The notes below the pieces were generated by a model. That model was not told the DNA's origin. It saw only the letters and a program-made list of their open reading frames with translations, and did no database searches. From Linnemannia elongata (taxonomy: Eukaryota > Mortierellomycota > Mortierellomycetes > Mortierellales > Mortierellaceae), in contig JAXBDG010000009.1 in NCBI GenBank assembly GCA_036320915.1, positions 1,488,001 through 1,552,000 on the forward strand: a stretch of DNA of 64,000 bases. Direction: 5' to 3'. The position numbers were made by a program, and so were the translations under genes. This document shows positions 34,801-46,723 of the stretch, piece after piece; the first letter of the stretch is position 1; every line of letters begins with the position of its first letter.

Positions 34801-35741
34801 CAGCCGAAATATCGTTTTAGTGAGCAGTTTTCGGTTTGTCTTGTTCCCTTCAGTTCATGGGTAAAAATCGCCGAAATGAAGACATTGCAATGAGCGTATC
34901 GACGTTAAAACTGCTCCTTCACTGTCTCGCACTCATTCTTGCATGCATTCTCTCTCTCTATCTCACTTTATCACTCCCTCTCTCTCCCTCTCACTCATGC
35001 ACTCTCATTCTTACTCCTATGCAATTGACCCTTCCTTCTTTTTCCGGCACTCACTTCTCTCCCTTTCGTTCTTTGTTCAATTATTTCGATCAGACATTAC
35101 TTACCAAAGACGATCACATAGCTACCAGCTTCCTTGACGGTGTACTCTCCACGGATAGTACCCGAGCTCGAGTCATAATGTTGAATGGGGAGGATCTCGA
35201 TCAGGTCGGGATCCTTGAACTTTGCAACCGTCTTTTTTCTTCTGGCCGAAGGCTGAGAGTTCGAAGGCAAAGATGATTGACTAGGGTTCTGCTGGTTTGT
35301 ACCCAGTCCCTCCGCAAGTCCCTGACCATGATGATTATCCTCGTCGTCACTGAGAGAATCGATCGAAGCCCTGCTCGAGGCATAGTTGCTGATATGACTC
35401 GACTTTGTGGGCGAGGTCGAGAGTGCCGAATCCTTAAAGTATTGCTGAGGGTTGTTACTGCTGTTGTTTCCATTGCTGCTGCTACTACTGGGTCCCTGGG
35501 TGTGACGAGAAGAGTGAATGGACTCTGGTCGGTTGATGGCAGGAGGGGTGACGGAGGTGATGGAAGGAGCGAGGGTGTTTGACTTGAGCTGAGCGGGGAC
35601 GGATGAGGATTTGCGGAAGAAGAGACCAAAGGAGATGTTTTTCTTCTTTGTCGAGAACCACCAAACGAGGGTCTTGTCGGACTGGTCGACGTGGACGTAG
35701 TGCTGGAAGACGTCCCTTGCGGGGACCTCAATCTCTTGCAT
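31898..35741 (-). CDS. OSH3: Oxysterol-binding protein, Osh3 type (GOLD-PH-ORD)
   Basis: Lipid-transfer protein of ER contact sites. Exons (complement): 35741-35105, 34781-34647, 34553-33987, 33884-32959, 32835-32758 and 32593-31898, giving 1012 residues, near yeast Osh3 (996). An N-terminal GOLD-like domain (VPARDVFQHYVHVDQ, LVWWFSTKKKNISFGLFF, then YTVKEAGSYVIVFG) carries a long Ser/Asn/Pro-rich insertion. A PH domain follows (SGWLLKKKRKRMQGWAKRWF to DYNDWTKAIKTF), then acidic linker sequence and the ORD from about residue 640. The ORP signature is EKVSHYPPVMACHAES; the canonical form is EQVSHHPP, so the second His is Tyr. KPFNPLHGETFEY is intact. An FFAT-like acidic Phe segment (DDADDAILTADLS, preceded by SDIFYD) may bind VAP proteins. 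No ankyrin repeats or membrane anchor. Confidence 0.92.
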
Positions 35742-37218
35742 TGCGGTTGGGGAGAAAGGGAAGAGTGATGGGAACCCTTTGGTTGTTGGTTGGCTGAAAA
35801 AAGGAGAGTAACAATAAGAAAGATGAAAAGGCGAGAGGAACGAAGGAAGGGAGATGAAGAAGGAGTGAGTTCTTTAAAAAAGAGAAAAGGGAGGAGAGAG
35901 AGAAGAGAGAGAAGGAAGAAGAGGAGAGATAGAGATATAAAGAGACTAATGAGAGTGCTTAGTCCAGACCAAAAGGAAAGATAAAAAGGAAGGGAGAGAG
36001 AGAGAGAGGGATGGGAACGTGCCAGCGACTGGGTGTGTCTGTAAGAGTGTGATGTTGGTAAACCTTCTTGGTTGTACTTGTGCCCATTCAATTCGCAGTG
36101 TGTCAGATTTCAGGCACGTACAACATACACCGACTGACTGACTGGCTGACTGACTGACTGATTAAAATAGAAAGCGAAAACAAAAACAGTGTTCATTCAA
36201 ATGATTGAACGATGACAGGGCCAGGTGAGCCCTCGTCTTCTTTTTTCTTCTTTGTTTGTTGATGTTGTTTATGTTGTTTATGTCAATGTCTACTTTGGCA
36301 ACTCATGTCTACCGCACTCACTCTCACACTACACATCACCACTATCACCCCAAGTACCATCACAACCACCCCATGCCGTTGTCAGCCCACTCTCACTTCC
36401 TTTTCCAGCATACCCTACCTACATCATAAGCAGCCACGTTTGTCCTTCCTTCTAAACACACAACAATCCGTTACAAAAGGTGATCTTCTTTTCAGGGGAA
36501 AGTCGATAAGACAAGAAGATAAGTTGCAAGAAAAAAAAGGGAGTTGAAAATGTCCATCGATCTGCCCTGCTTTACCCTTTCCTTGCCTTATTGTTTACTT
36601 GAAACTGTGGCGGTGAACAGGATCAAAAAAAAAAAAAAAAAAAAAAAAAATGATTGATATCATGCTATTCATTACTCGAAGGGAACAAGCGGCTGGAAAC
36701 AAAGGGGCGCCCTATTCTTTCACTATTGACCCTGGGTTCCAGCCGATAGGTGGATGCTTGTATAAATAAAATGACATGGAGAAAGCCTTGATGGGTCTCC
36801 ACATGGGACACCAACTGTATGAAATTGTGAAATGAACTTTATTCTTCATTCGCTCCATAAAATTCCAGCCGAAGGACAAGGGGGACCGAAGCGACGGACG
36901 GTTGCGATGCCATCCAGGATGGATAATTAATACTCGCCATGAGAAAAAGAAGATATCTAGTTATAGAGTGTTTTTACTGATCAATGGCTTCTGAAACTAA
37001 TAAACTGAGATGATGATAATTGATTGTTGATGTGAGAGAGACAAAAGGCATTGTGGAACAATCAGTATCAGAGACCTGCCATTTTTGTTCAAAGGGACAC
37101 GCGTTCTCTCCCCACGGGCCTTTGTTGTTTTCTGTGTAAACGATCCGCCGTCATCACCGTCATCCTCTTTCCACTGCCGCAAACAACACACACACACACA
37201 CCCTACCTACCCTCTGTC
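35742..37218. other. Divergent region between the OSH3-like gene and ALKBH6
   Basis: 1.48 kb without a gene. The plus strand at 35800-36010 is GA-rich (CT-rich leader of the OSH3-like gene). There is an A26 run at 36625-36650, ACTG repeats at about 36130-36160, and a CA repeat just before the ALKBH6 start. Confidence 0.6.
36625..36650. repeat. A26 homopolymer
   Basis: Twenty-six consecutive A in intergenic sequence. Confidence 0.9.
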
Positions 37219-38716
37219 ATGACAAGAACAATCGCTTCCGCAAAACTCGACATTGCACCTTCGAGCATCTATTACATCCCTGACTTCATCACCCCTGCCG
37301 AGGAACAGACTCTCATCGACAAGGTACCATTCATTCTACAAAAAAATTGAACCCAGTACAGCCTCAGAAAAGACTCACCAACAACGGAATATACTTGTAG
37401 GTCCTCACGGCACCCAAGCCCAAATGGGTTCACCTCAAGAACAGGAGGTGAGTCGGATATTAGCCATGTCGCCCCAGTCGGGGTCTACTATGAACAAAAT
37501 GGAAGTGAACGTGAGCCTGCGGCGTCTCTTCCCAGCGGCGCGTTCTTATGCTTTAAGTGAACGTTTCTTTTATTTTTCTTCTGTCGTCATTCGATTCACA
37601 AAGAAAAGAATAATTGAGATAGCCCGCTGCCTCCGACATTGCCCCGCCCACAAAAACTCACCCATAATGCACACATGTTCGCCTTCTTCCATATGATAGA
37701 CTACAGAACTGGGGTATGGACCACTTTGGGAGCAGTAATGTTTGTTATCCATTAGACAACGGATTGGAGAAAATGCAAGGAATGGTATGAATTCAAGGAA
37801 CAGAAGGAGAAAGCAATGAGCAAATCAAACCACCAACACCAACAATTTGAGAGCACATTAATCCCATGAGGAATATGCCTCTCACTAATTCATCCCTCAG
37901 CAAACACGCAAGAACTTGTATCCTCACGCATGTGCGTGCGTAGTGGTGTCTGTGATCTGTTTGGAGAAGGAAGGGGGCTTTCATATGCTTAACCGTCATT
38001 GTACTGCATTGCATTATTTTTTGTATCTTTTCTTGTTTACTTCAGGGGGGATTGTGAGCGATCGAGGAATGATTGGGGAACCATTGCCAGTCTGGCTCAG
38101 CTACCTGTTCCCCAGATTTCGCGAGGCTGGAGTCTTTGAAGGCATGGATGCAACCCACCAGGACCCAAACCATTGTCTTGTGAACGAGTACCTCGCCGGT
38201 CAAGGTATCATGGTAAAATATCATATTGGGATGCCATTGCCCACGTCTTGTTTCTCTTCTCATCTATGGCATTGACCGCTAAAGTTAACAAGAGGCAATG
38301 CATGGTCGATTCTCTTCTAGCCTCACAAGGACGGTCCCGCCTATCTGCCAACAGTGTCTACTGTAACGCTTTCATCTCACTGTGTCCTCGAGTTCTACAA
38401 ATACCCCGAGGACAAGGAACAGGAGGAACGTGATTCTACCACGGAGGAGACCCGAACACAAGAGCCCGAGTTTTCGTTGCTTGTTCAACCAAGATCTTTA
38501 CTCGTGCTCAAGGAGGACGTCTACAAGAAGTACATGCACGGCATCCGGGAGATCACCGAGGACGACTTACGCAAGGGTAACATCTTGAACCTGCCTGAAG
38601 CCATGCCAAAGGGTATTGAGGAGACGCCAGTGCTGGAGCGAGGGACCAGAATATCGCTTACATTCAGGATTGTGCAAAAGACCCTCTCAACCAAAAAGTT
38701 GTTCCTCCGACGATAG
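37219..38716 (+). CDS. ALKBH6: AlkB homolog 6 (Fe(II)/2-oxoglutarate dioxygenase)
   Basis: Fe(II)- and 2-oxoglutarate-dependent dioxygenase of the AlkB family; the ALKBH6 branch has been linked to alkylation resistance and nucleic-acid binding, with substrate still debated. Exons are 37219-37323, 37401-37447, 37700-37713 (14 bases), 38046-38212 and 38321-38716, 242 residues. Conserved blocks: IYYIPDFITPAEEQTLIDK, APKPKWVHLKNRR, LQNWGG (assembled across the 14-base exon), LVNEYLAGQGIMPHKDGPAY with the metal ligands His and Asp of HxD, PTVSTVTLSSH, then PRSLLVLKEDVYKKYMHGI with the distal His, and RGTRISLTFR with the 2-oxoglutarate-binding Arg. All catalytic residues are present. AATAAA lies near 38818. 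Confidence 0.93.
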
Positions 38717-38965
38717 CCACCAAGGATGTTCTGGAATAGGAGCTACCCCTGGTGAAGCGGGTTCCAGTCCCTCAGCCATTCTAACGCTTCTTAAGGGTCA
38801 TCATCCCTTTGCATCGAAATAAAAAGAATCGCGGTGCAAAATTTTTCACACCCATCTCTCCCTCCTACACTTTGTAAGTTAACCGTTCCTCTGATCTGAA
38901 TCCCTTGCCTCGAACAAGGATGACAATCCTTTTCATTCACCATTAGTTGTAGTTGTAGCAGTGCG

Positions 38966-39055
38966 CAATATGATGAATTCTGTTTGGTCCGTGTTTATGA
39001 GGCGGAAGTAAGACCCTGCCATAGGAAGACACCCATTTTTCTAAACTATCTGATC
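38966..39055 (+). repeat. Direct repeat copy 1
   Basis: Starts CAATATGATGAATTCTG and ends CTATCTGATC. Copy 2 at 39275-39365 differs at only about three positions (two substitutions, one extra T). Confidence 0.92.
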
Positions 39056-39274
39056 ACCCACATACCTACCCTACCCCATCTTCATTCAACTCGGCAAGGA
39101 ATGAATCCCGATCGCAAGAAACTAACCACCTTTTATCTTGGTTTTTTTCGTGTAAAGTATCTAGCTCAGCGATATCACCAATACTTTTTCGATCATCAAT
39201 TGGACAGGATACATTCAAGGTAAACATCAACAACAACATTGTATATCAAGCACCTAGTGCTACCTTCGCATTGG

Positions 39275-39365
39275 CAATATGATGAATTCTGTTTGGTCCG
39301 TGTTTATGAGGCGGAAGTAAGACCCCGCTATAGGAAGACACCCATTTTTTCTAAACTATCTGATC
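39275..39365 (+). repeat. Direct repeat copy 2
   Basis: Near-identical to 38966-39055, 309 bp downstream in the same orientation. The intervening sequence shows no coding potential, and no longer flanking homology was seen. Confidence 0.92.
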
Positions 39366-39785
39366 CCAATTGCAAGCAAAGCAAAGCTATCCGGGAAAAA
39401 GACAGCAACGATGAAAGCAATTGATATTCTAACGCGATTACTTCTCTTATTGTCTGGTGGATAGGTAAACAAGGGTTCAAGCGCGTATTTAGTTTTATGG
39501 ACTGTGGCAAAGGAAATGGCAATCAATTGATAATAATAAAAACAAATGATTCTTCACAAAATATACCAAACAAAAGCCTTTATATTTTGTCTCTATGCTT
39601 GCTGTTCATACTTGCAAGCTGCAACGATGTTTATTCAACCAAAGCCGGCAAAAAAAAGAAAAAAAAAAAAATCGATGGTGCACGAAAAACAATAACAACA
39701 AAGATCGTATTTGGAGCAGTCACTCTTTTGAAGTCAAAACGTTTTCGTATCGTAGCTCACAAAACTCACAAGCCAGCCTTCAAGA

Positions 39786-42011
39786 ATGAGTGCCTCGAAG
39801 CTGTCTTCATTCTGTTTCTCGTCCTTCACCTCTTCATTCTCCACCTCTCCCCTGACTCGCCTGGCTTCTCATACATCCTTGTTTACTCACCTACGACAAC
39901 AACGACCCGCAACTTCACGACGCTTTCTAGCCACAGCAGCAATAATACGCACAAAAATGTCGTCGACCCAGGAAAACGATATCACCATGGCCACTCCTGA
40001 GGCCACAGCCACAATCAATGTTGATACAACCACTCCTGCTGCTACGAGCACTCCTGCAGTTACTGGCGATACTACTACTCCCGCCACCGCTACTGCCGCC
40101 GATGCTACCGCAGAGGCCGACTCAACTGCAACTGAGAGCGCCGCCAAGAGGATGCGCCCCAAGATCGAGAAGGAGGACACGTCGTCATACATGGGCCAGA
40201 AGCGTAGCAAGGTCCGCGGCAACATCCGTGGAGCTGACAAGTACAAGGGCAAGAGAGAAGGAGGTTGGGCTGCGGGAACTCGTAACGCTGAGGATGCCGC
40301 AAAGGCAGCTGCATTGGCAGCTAGTGGCGAGGCATCTGCAGAGCAAACCTCAACCACCGCCGACGATGGTGAGGAAAAGGAGGCGCGTATCCCCAAGCGC
40401 AAGGTCGCGCTCTTGATGGGATACTGCGGTACTGGATACCAGGGAATGCAAGTGTAAGTATTTGTCTCATCCCCCGTCTCTCTGTGTGCGGTGCGAATCT
40501 CACATAAAAATGGCGATTGAGATTTATTTGCCTCTCCATTATCGTGTAATTAGGAACCCTGGCGCCAAGACGATTGAGGGAGACCTTTTCAAGGCCATGG
40601 TCGAAGCTGGAGCAGTTTCAAAGGACAATGCCGATGATATCAAGAAGGTGCGTGTGGACAACCATCATTTGGCAGCATCAGAGCTCGAAGGTTGCAGAGT
40701 GGACATCACGGCTGTGGGGTAAATGTTAACATTGCCTCATCTTTGCATATCTAGGTCAGCATGATGCGATCTGCCAGGACGGACAAGGGCGTTCACGCTG
40801 CAGGAAACGTGGTTTCGCTCAAGATGATTGTCGATATGGACGACGTGATTAGCAAGATTAATGCTTGCTTACCCGAGCAGATCCGCCTGTTTGGATACGT
40901 CCGCACCCTGAACTCTTTCAACGCCAAGGTTCTCTGCGACTCTCGCGTCTACGAGTACCTTTTGCCCACTTACGTCTTTCTCCCTCGCCCACCACTTCCC
41001 GAACCTACCGCATCCACACAGGAGGGCGCCTCGACCACAATCAGGACCGACTTGCCCGGAGGAAGTATGGCCTGGGATGAGAATGTTCACATTTCAACAC
41101 CCGAGGAGATGGCAGCCAAGAGAAACTACCGTATTGATGAAGCTACTCTCGCCAAGGTCCGCGAGGGATTTGCAGCCTACGTCGGCACCAAGAACTTCCA
41201 CAACTTTACAGTCGGCAAGAACTTTAAGGAAAAGACTTGCCAGCGCTTCATGATGTCGTTCACTGTAAGTCATCCTTTCGTTTGTTGCATTCTTATCTAC
41301 TGCATTGCAGCATGGTCAATTGAATGTGGGATTTTGTGAGCAAAAGCAGAAGAGATTAACTTGCGATGTTTCCTCTTCATTTTATCGATGCAGGTGAGCG
41401 ATCCCAAGATGATTCAGGGAACAGAATGGCTCAGCTTGAAGGTTCATGGTCAGTCGTTCATGCTCCATCAGATCCGTAAGATGGTCAGCTTGATTGTTAT
41501 GCTTGTGCGAACAGACACGCCATTGAAGCTGATCCCAGAGACGTTCAAGGCCAACAAGATCAACATCCCCAAGGCCCCTAGTCTGGGACTCTTGCTTGAG
41601 AGGGTAACAACATACATGATATTGCTCATTATACTATTGTGATATGACAATCAACGTGAACATGAACGTGAAAGCAGGATCACTGACCCTCGAACATGTT
41701 TACCGTATGAACATTAGCCTGTGTTTGATACATACAACCGTAAGGTTAAAGATTCTCACTCGCCACTGGACTTTACGCCATACAACGAAACGATGGAGGC
41801 ATTCAAGGAAAAGTACATTTACGAGGGAATCATCAAGGAAGAGCTGGAGTTCAACCGGTTTGACGAGTTTTTGCAGATCCTGGATGGCCATGCGCACAAA
41901 TACAACCTCCGCTATCTGAACAGCGAGGGTATTATCCCCGAAGAGGCCATCATCAAGAGGGGAGATACTCTTGAGGCTGAGTCAGATGCCGAGTCAGATG
42001 CGTCGTCGTAA
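39786..42011 (+). CDS. PUS1: tRNA pseudouridine synthase Pus1 (TruA family)
   Basis: Converts uridine to pseudouridine in tRNA (and other RNAs) in nucleus and mitochondria. Exons are 39786-40453, 40554-40647, 40755-41264, 41394-41603 and 41718-42011, 591 residues. The N-terminus is Ser/Ala/Arg-rich (mitochondrial-like), with a second in-frame ATG at codon 58, so two isoforms by start choice are possible, as known for human PUS1. Then comes a Thr/Ala-rich spacer and a Lys/Arg stretch. Catalytic core: LLMGYCGTGYQGMQ, MMRSARTDKGVHAAGNVVSL with the catalytic Asp in ARTDKGVHA, SRVYEYLLPTY, GTKNFHNFT, VHGQSFMLHQIRKM, and the C-terminal APSLGLLLERPVFDTYN. Splice phases fit throughout. Confidence 0.93.
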
Positions 42012-42431
42012 GATCGCTTATTGATGCGGTTTGCATAGAAAGATAACTGCAGGAGTTACACTACAAAAGAATACAGATTCATTTATTCATTTCATTTCAT
42101 CCGACCACTGCCTGTCCCTGTGCTTGTGTTTTGTGTTTTTGTGTTTTTGTGTTTTGTGCCTTGTGCGACTTGAGGTGGCTCATCCACGCCCCCTGTATGG
42201 TCGTATGGTGTATGGGAACAAGAAGAAGGAAAGATGCATGAAATGAGCGGAAAAAACCTTTTTTTTTATTTTTTTGCAATTTGACTGAGTTGAACACAAG
42301 ATGTCAAGAAGGGAAGATAGAAAAAAGAAAGAGATAGATGGATCTCCTTGGACGAATAACAAACGGCAACAGAAAAAAACCTTTTTTTTTCCTTATCCTC
42401 TTGTCCTTAACAGAAACAATAACGACAAGGA

Positions 42432-42460
42432 CAAGGAGAAGGAGAAGGAGAAGGAGAAGA
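42432..42460. repeat. (GGAGAA)n microsatellite
   Basis: About five hexamer units, purine-only on the plus strand. Confidence 0.8.
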
Positions 42461-42813
42461 GACATAGGAGTATCTATCTTCAACAGTGTCAATTGGCAAT
42501 GTCAATGAGGGTTGTGGTATCCATGTTCAATTGTGAGTATTAACATCAAGATGAAGAGAAAGGGTGTAGGTTTATTTGACAAGCAAGAAAGCAACAAGCA
42601 ATACAACACAACAATGTTCCGCACCAATGATATTCGAACCGGGGGACATCAAATCACTCACCCCCCTCACTGCCTTTTTTTTTTTTTTTTTCTTTCTTCT
42701 TTTCTTTCATGTTTTTTCGCACAACTATTTTTTTATTCTTTTTTTGAAGAGAGAGAGAGAGCGAGAGCGAGAGAGAGACAATCCACTTGGACCGAATCGC
42801 TTTTTTTGTTTCC

Positions 42814-42870
42814 CTTTCTTTTCTTTTCTTTTCTTTTCTTTTCTCTTTTCTTCTTCTTCTTCTTCTTCTT
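42814..42870. repeat. (CTTTT)n followed by (CTT)n microsatellite
   Basis: About six CTTTT-type units, then about seven CTT units, in the upstream region of VTS1. Confidence 0.85.
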
Positions 42871-43611
42871 TCCTCTCCTTCAGCATCATCCCTTCCATCT
42901 CCCTTGCCTTGCATTTGCTGTTCTTGTTTGCCTCCTCATTCCTTCCTCCATACTCACCCTCTCTCTATCCTCACTCTGCCCCCCTCCCAGGCATCCTCTC
43001 TCCCGCCCCGCCCATCATTCCTTCCCTCCTTCCCTCCCTTCCCTCCTTCGACTCTACCCACCTCCCTCTGCGGTAAGACATCTTTACATCCTACTCCTAC
43101 CTCTCTGTTCATCCAAAATCAACGCGCACTCACCCAGCGAGTTAGATGAACATCAGACAAAGTCTGTGTCTTGACATACCCAGCTTTGGTTTGCCTTTTG
43201 TTTTTTTCCTTCAAAGTTCACACGAAGAAAACGACAAAGGAGGGCAAGTGTGGCCACCACCCTTGGCAGACTTCAACAACAATAACAACTATACGAATAC
43301 TTACAGCAAGACGCATGGAGACAGTATCCTAACCTATACTTTCTTTCTTCCTACCCCTATTCCCTTTTTTTTCTTTTTCTTGCTCTCTCATTTTTGTTAC
43401 CTTTTTCTTCTTCCCTTCCCTCCTTCTTCCTTCCTCCCTCCTCTTTCCTCTTTCCTATTTCCTTTCAATTCTCCATCTATCCCCCTCGCCTCCCGCGTCT
43501 GCTCCGCTTTGGTCGCCTGTGCCCTACTTTGCCTCCTCCGACTCTCTGTCCATCCCATTTCCATTCCTTCCATCGCTCCCTCTTACAAACCACTCTCGGA
43601 CGTCAGTGTGA

Positions 43612-46600
43612 ATGGCGAGACGCCCCGTTTCCGAGTCCTTCACGATGCTGTCTGAGCAAGGCCAACAACAGTCGTTCGATCCCGTGTCTGACTACAGCCC
43701 CACCATGCTCCACCAGCAACAGCACTTTGCAACGGGCCACCAACAGCAGCACCAACACCAAAAGCAACAGCAACCGCAACAACAGTACCATCGCTCTGCT
43801 CGACCTGCATCTGAAATCCTGCCTCAGAACCACCATCACCCTTTTCTTGCCAACAACTTTCAGTCCCCTGAAGGTAAATTGCACACACACACTCATGGAA
43901 CAGCGACAAAAACTACAGTGGCAGGCGCGTTTAGGAGTCAAAAGTCGACCAGTTTCCATCGTTCACTTCCCTGAGGTTTTTTTTTGTTTTGTTTTTGGCG
44001 CACAACAGCAGTTTCGTTGTTACTGATCGGGGTACCTCTCTCCTCTTTCTCATACTCCAATTATTGGCGTCTCCTCAATATCCAATTGCTGTATTATCTT
44101 AAATTAGCGGAGGCGATCGACAAGTGGTTCGAAGACTTGTCCCACTACGAACAAACCCTCGAGGACATGGCTGTCGTCTCACTCGACACCGTCTTTAAGG
44201 AGGAACTCTCAACCATTGAGTCTTGGTTCAGGAACAGGCTGGAGGCAGAGAGGACAGCTGCGCTGTACTCTCTCCTGCAGCACTCCTCTCAGGTCCAGAT
44301 CCGTTTCTTCATTACAGTCCTCCAACAGATGGCCAAGAAGGACCCCGTAGGCGCACTCCTCTCTCCTACGCACACTGAGAAAGGCAAGTGTACATATCTG
44401 CAGGACTCCATGACCCTCAATGTTATGTTCTCGTGTCCACAAGGATGCTTTCTTTGCCTCCCCCCTTTTTCACTATAAACAACTAATCGTCAGATGGGCT
44501 GGTGTATTTTTTGCATGTGTATCTTTTATAGATCCAGTGCAGAATCAACTGCATGGCGCCATGGCCAAAGCTGAGATGGAAGTGAGTCAGCGACTCTTGA
44601 ACGTCCTCCCTATCCAGCCTCCCGCCCCACTGGACCGCCCTACAGCCCATCGTCGACTCTACGATCGCCACTCTGTCACCATTGGCGAAAGCGAGGAATA
44701 TAACAGGATGTTTAGACAAAACGGAAAGAGGAACAGCATTGACTTCTTGGGTCGTACCGCCAACAGCAGCAGTGCAACTGCAAACAACGTCAGCAACAAC
44801 CCCGCCGCCAGCAGCGGTCTCAGCGCAAGCAGCAGCACTGGGTCCCTCAATGGAAACCCTAATGGTCACGCCAACGGTGTGATCGGAAGCGCCGCATTGA
44901 CAGAATCCATTGCTGCTCGCGTGAACCAGTTTAGGCCTGCGCAGGGTTCGCTTAATCGTATCAGCGTACCCAACGCTTTTGGCGGTCGACCCAAATCGGT
45001 CCATGAGGGTGACACATCATCCATGTTTACCTCTAACTGGAATTTTGCATCCCTTGGAGCCAACCCATTGCCCCCTTCCAACAGCGGCGCCAGCAATGGC
45101 AGCGCCTCTAGCGCGGCCGCCGTCTCTTCCTCTGCAGGATCACCTGGAAACATTGGCGACCGTACTTCATTTGGACGCCCAAAGTCGGTGGGAGGTGCAG
45201 AGTGGATGTTGAGCCGTCCTCAGAGCGCTGCGGATGGTCTGGATAAGCCTTGGGCTCCTCTTATCATGTCGCCTACCATGGGAGGCTTCCACAACGGCAC
45301 CAACGGGACTGGACATTCGTTGAACGCCGGCGGATACTCGAACTCGGGCTTGGCTGTTGAACGGCCAAAGTCTGTGACCGAGGCTGACCTTGCCAAGCTC
45401 AACATCTCGCAATGGGTTCATAACAACAACATCAACAATGGCGCTAGCAGCAACGCCGGATCGCGGGCCTCGGCTCTTGAGGAGCTGAAAGCCAACAACC
45501 GACGCCGCACGTTGCTTCGCCCAAGTGCAATCATTTCGAACGTGCCAGTGACCGTGATGGAGGGCGACGAGAAGCTGTTGAGCGCGAGCGCCAACACCTC
45601 CTCGATCAACATTGTGTCGACCATGTTTAACGAGACTCCCGGAGCCGGATCAGGATCCAGCTCCATGACTGATTTGAAGGCGGCAGGAACGACCACATCT
45701 TCAGCATCTCAAGGCGGCAGCTCCATGTTTTCTTACTCTGGATCTCAGCCAAACCTGAACACTTTCTCTCAGCAACAACAGCAGGCTGTTCATCAGTTAA
45801 GCAATCTTTCCCTCGACTCGGCGCTCTCGGCACGTAACAATCAGCATCAACAAGCCCAGCAGCATCACCATCATCAACAACAGCATCAGCCTAGATCAAG
45901 AGCGACGTCACCCTTCAGTTCGCCTCTTCCCTCGCCTGTCAAGTCAGGATTCCGTTCTCGACCGGTTTCGGGTTCGACGTCTCCTCGCCTGGTTGGCCAG
46001 CACTCGGCCTGGATGGCCGGTGGAAGCAACTGTAACAGCAGCAACAGCCTGAACAACCTAATGTCGGACGGCAATGCTATCATACCCACGGACTACAACC
46101 AGAAGAGACATTTGTCACCCCCATCCTTGCAGCGTGTCCATCCCTCAACAGCATTGTCGCTTGACGATGATTATTTGAGCGACACGAGTGATATCTCGAG
46201 CATTGGCATGAATGGCCATCACGGTCGTGGCGGGTCCGCCTCCAAGGAGAAGAAGCAACCTGAGGGTGTGGATTTTGAGCTCTTGCAAGGTAACAAATCA
46301 GCACAGGCTGCGTTTTTTGTTTTGATGTTTCAAGGTTAATGTGCTATATACGATTGAAAGCGTAAGAGTGTAAGAACTGTGTGTGTGCTAACTTTTTCAC
46401 GGAACTTGTAACTTTTAACATAGATACCCCTGCATGGCTGAGATCATTACGGCTTCACAAGTACAACAACATCTTTGAAGGGATGCAGTGGCGTGATATT
46501 GTCAACCTGTCGGATGGAGACCTGATCAACAAGGGGGTCGCGGCTCTGGGAGCTCGACGCAAGATGTTGAAGGTCTTTGAGCAAGTCCGTAAGGAGATGC

Positions 46601-46723
46601 TCCTTCAGGTATGTTTAGATACCTCTCTTGGTTTTCTTGATGTGATACTGGCCATGCAATTGGTAATGTTTAAAAGTATTAACGACAAAATGCTTCTTTC
46701 TTTTGTAGGGCATGGTTATTTAA
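43612..46723 (+). CDS. VTS1: Vts1/Smaug-type SAM-domain RNA-binding protein
   Basis: Post-transcriptional regulator that binds Smaug-recognition hairpins and recruits the CCR4-NOT deadenylase. Exons are 43612-43873, 44108-44383, 44532-46289, 46424-46608 and a 15-base end exon 46709-46723, 831 residues. The N-terminus is Gln/His-rich. Exon 2 has the Vts1 signature [20 protein letters not shown] and [21 protein letters not shown] long Ser/Asn/Gly-rich middle has three similar RPKSV motifs and His/Gln runs. The SAM domain is at the C-terminus: [20 protein letters not shown], then [20 protein letters not shown] with the RNA-binding basic patch. The intron after exon 2 starts GCAAGT, so it is a GC-AG intron; the GT choice nearby breaks the frame. 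The final exon adds only GMVI. The start codon is the first ATG of this frame; the N-terminal limit is moderately sure. Confidence 0.9.

Larger units (their letters stand above)
38717..39785. other. Intergenic region with a 90-bp direct repeat
   Basis: No gene. It contains two copies of a 90-91 bp direct repeat and an A-rich stretch before PUS1. Confidence 0.65.
42012..43611. other. Intergenic region and long CT-rich leader of VTS1
   Basis: 1.6 kb without a supported gene. It contains an AAGGAG-type repeat (42432-42460), a T run (42675-42691), a GA stretch (42748-42778), CTTTT and CTT microsatellites (42814-42870) and a long C/T-rich leader to the VTS1 start. Open frames of 120-220 codons here are low-complexity artefacts. 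Confidence 0.6.

Noticed and set aside
35201..36091. A 296-codon minus-strand frame upstream of and overlapping the OSH3-like first exon
   Set aside because: It overlaps the GOLD-domain exon in another frame and crosses a purine tract; the GOLD frame has clear homology.
37191..37200. CA-repeat-like sequence as a possible CRISPR-type array
   Set aside because: Simple dinucleotide repeat in a eukaryotic promoter; no spaced repeats anywhere in the window.
42614..42660. TTCGAACC with flanks suggesting a minus-strand tRNA T-arm
   Set aside because: The five bases on either side of the loop do not pair, and no anticodon arm or acceptor stem can be formed.
42576..43174. Open frames of 120-220 codons in the VTS1 upstream region
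   Set aside because: Made of microsatellite-derived Phe, Ser and Pro codons, with no homology-like pattern.
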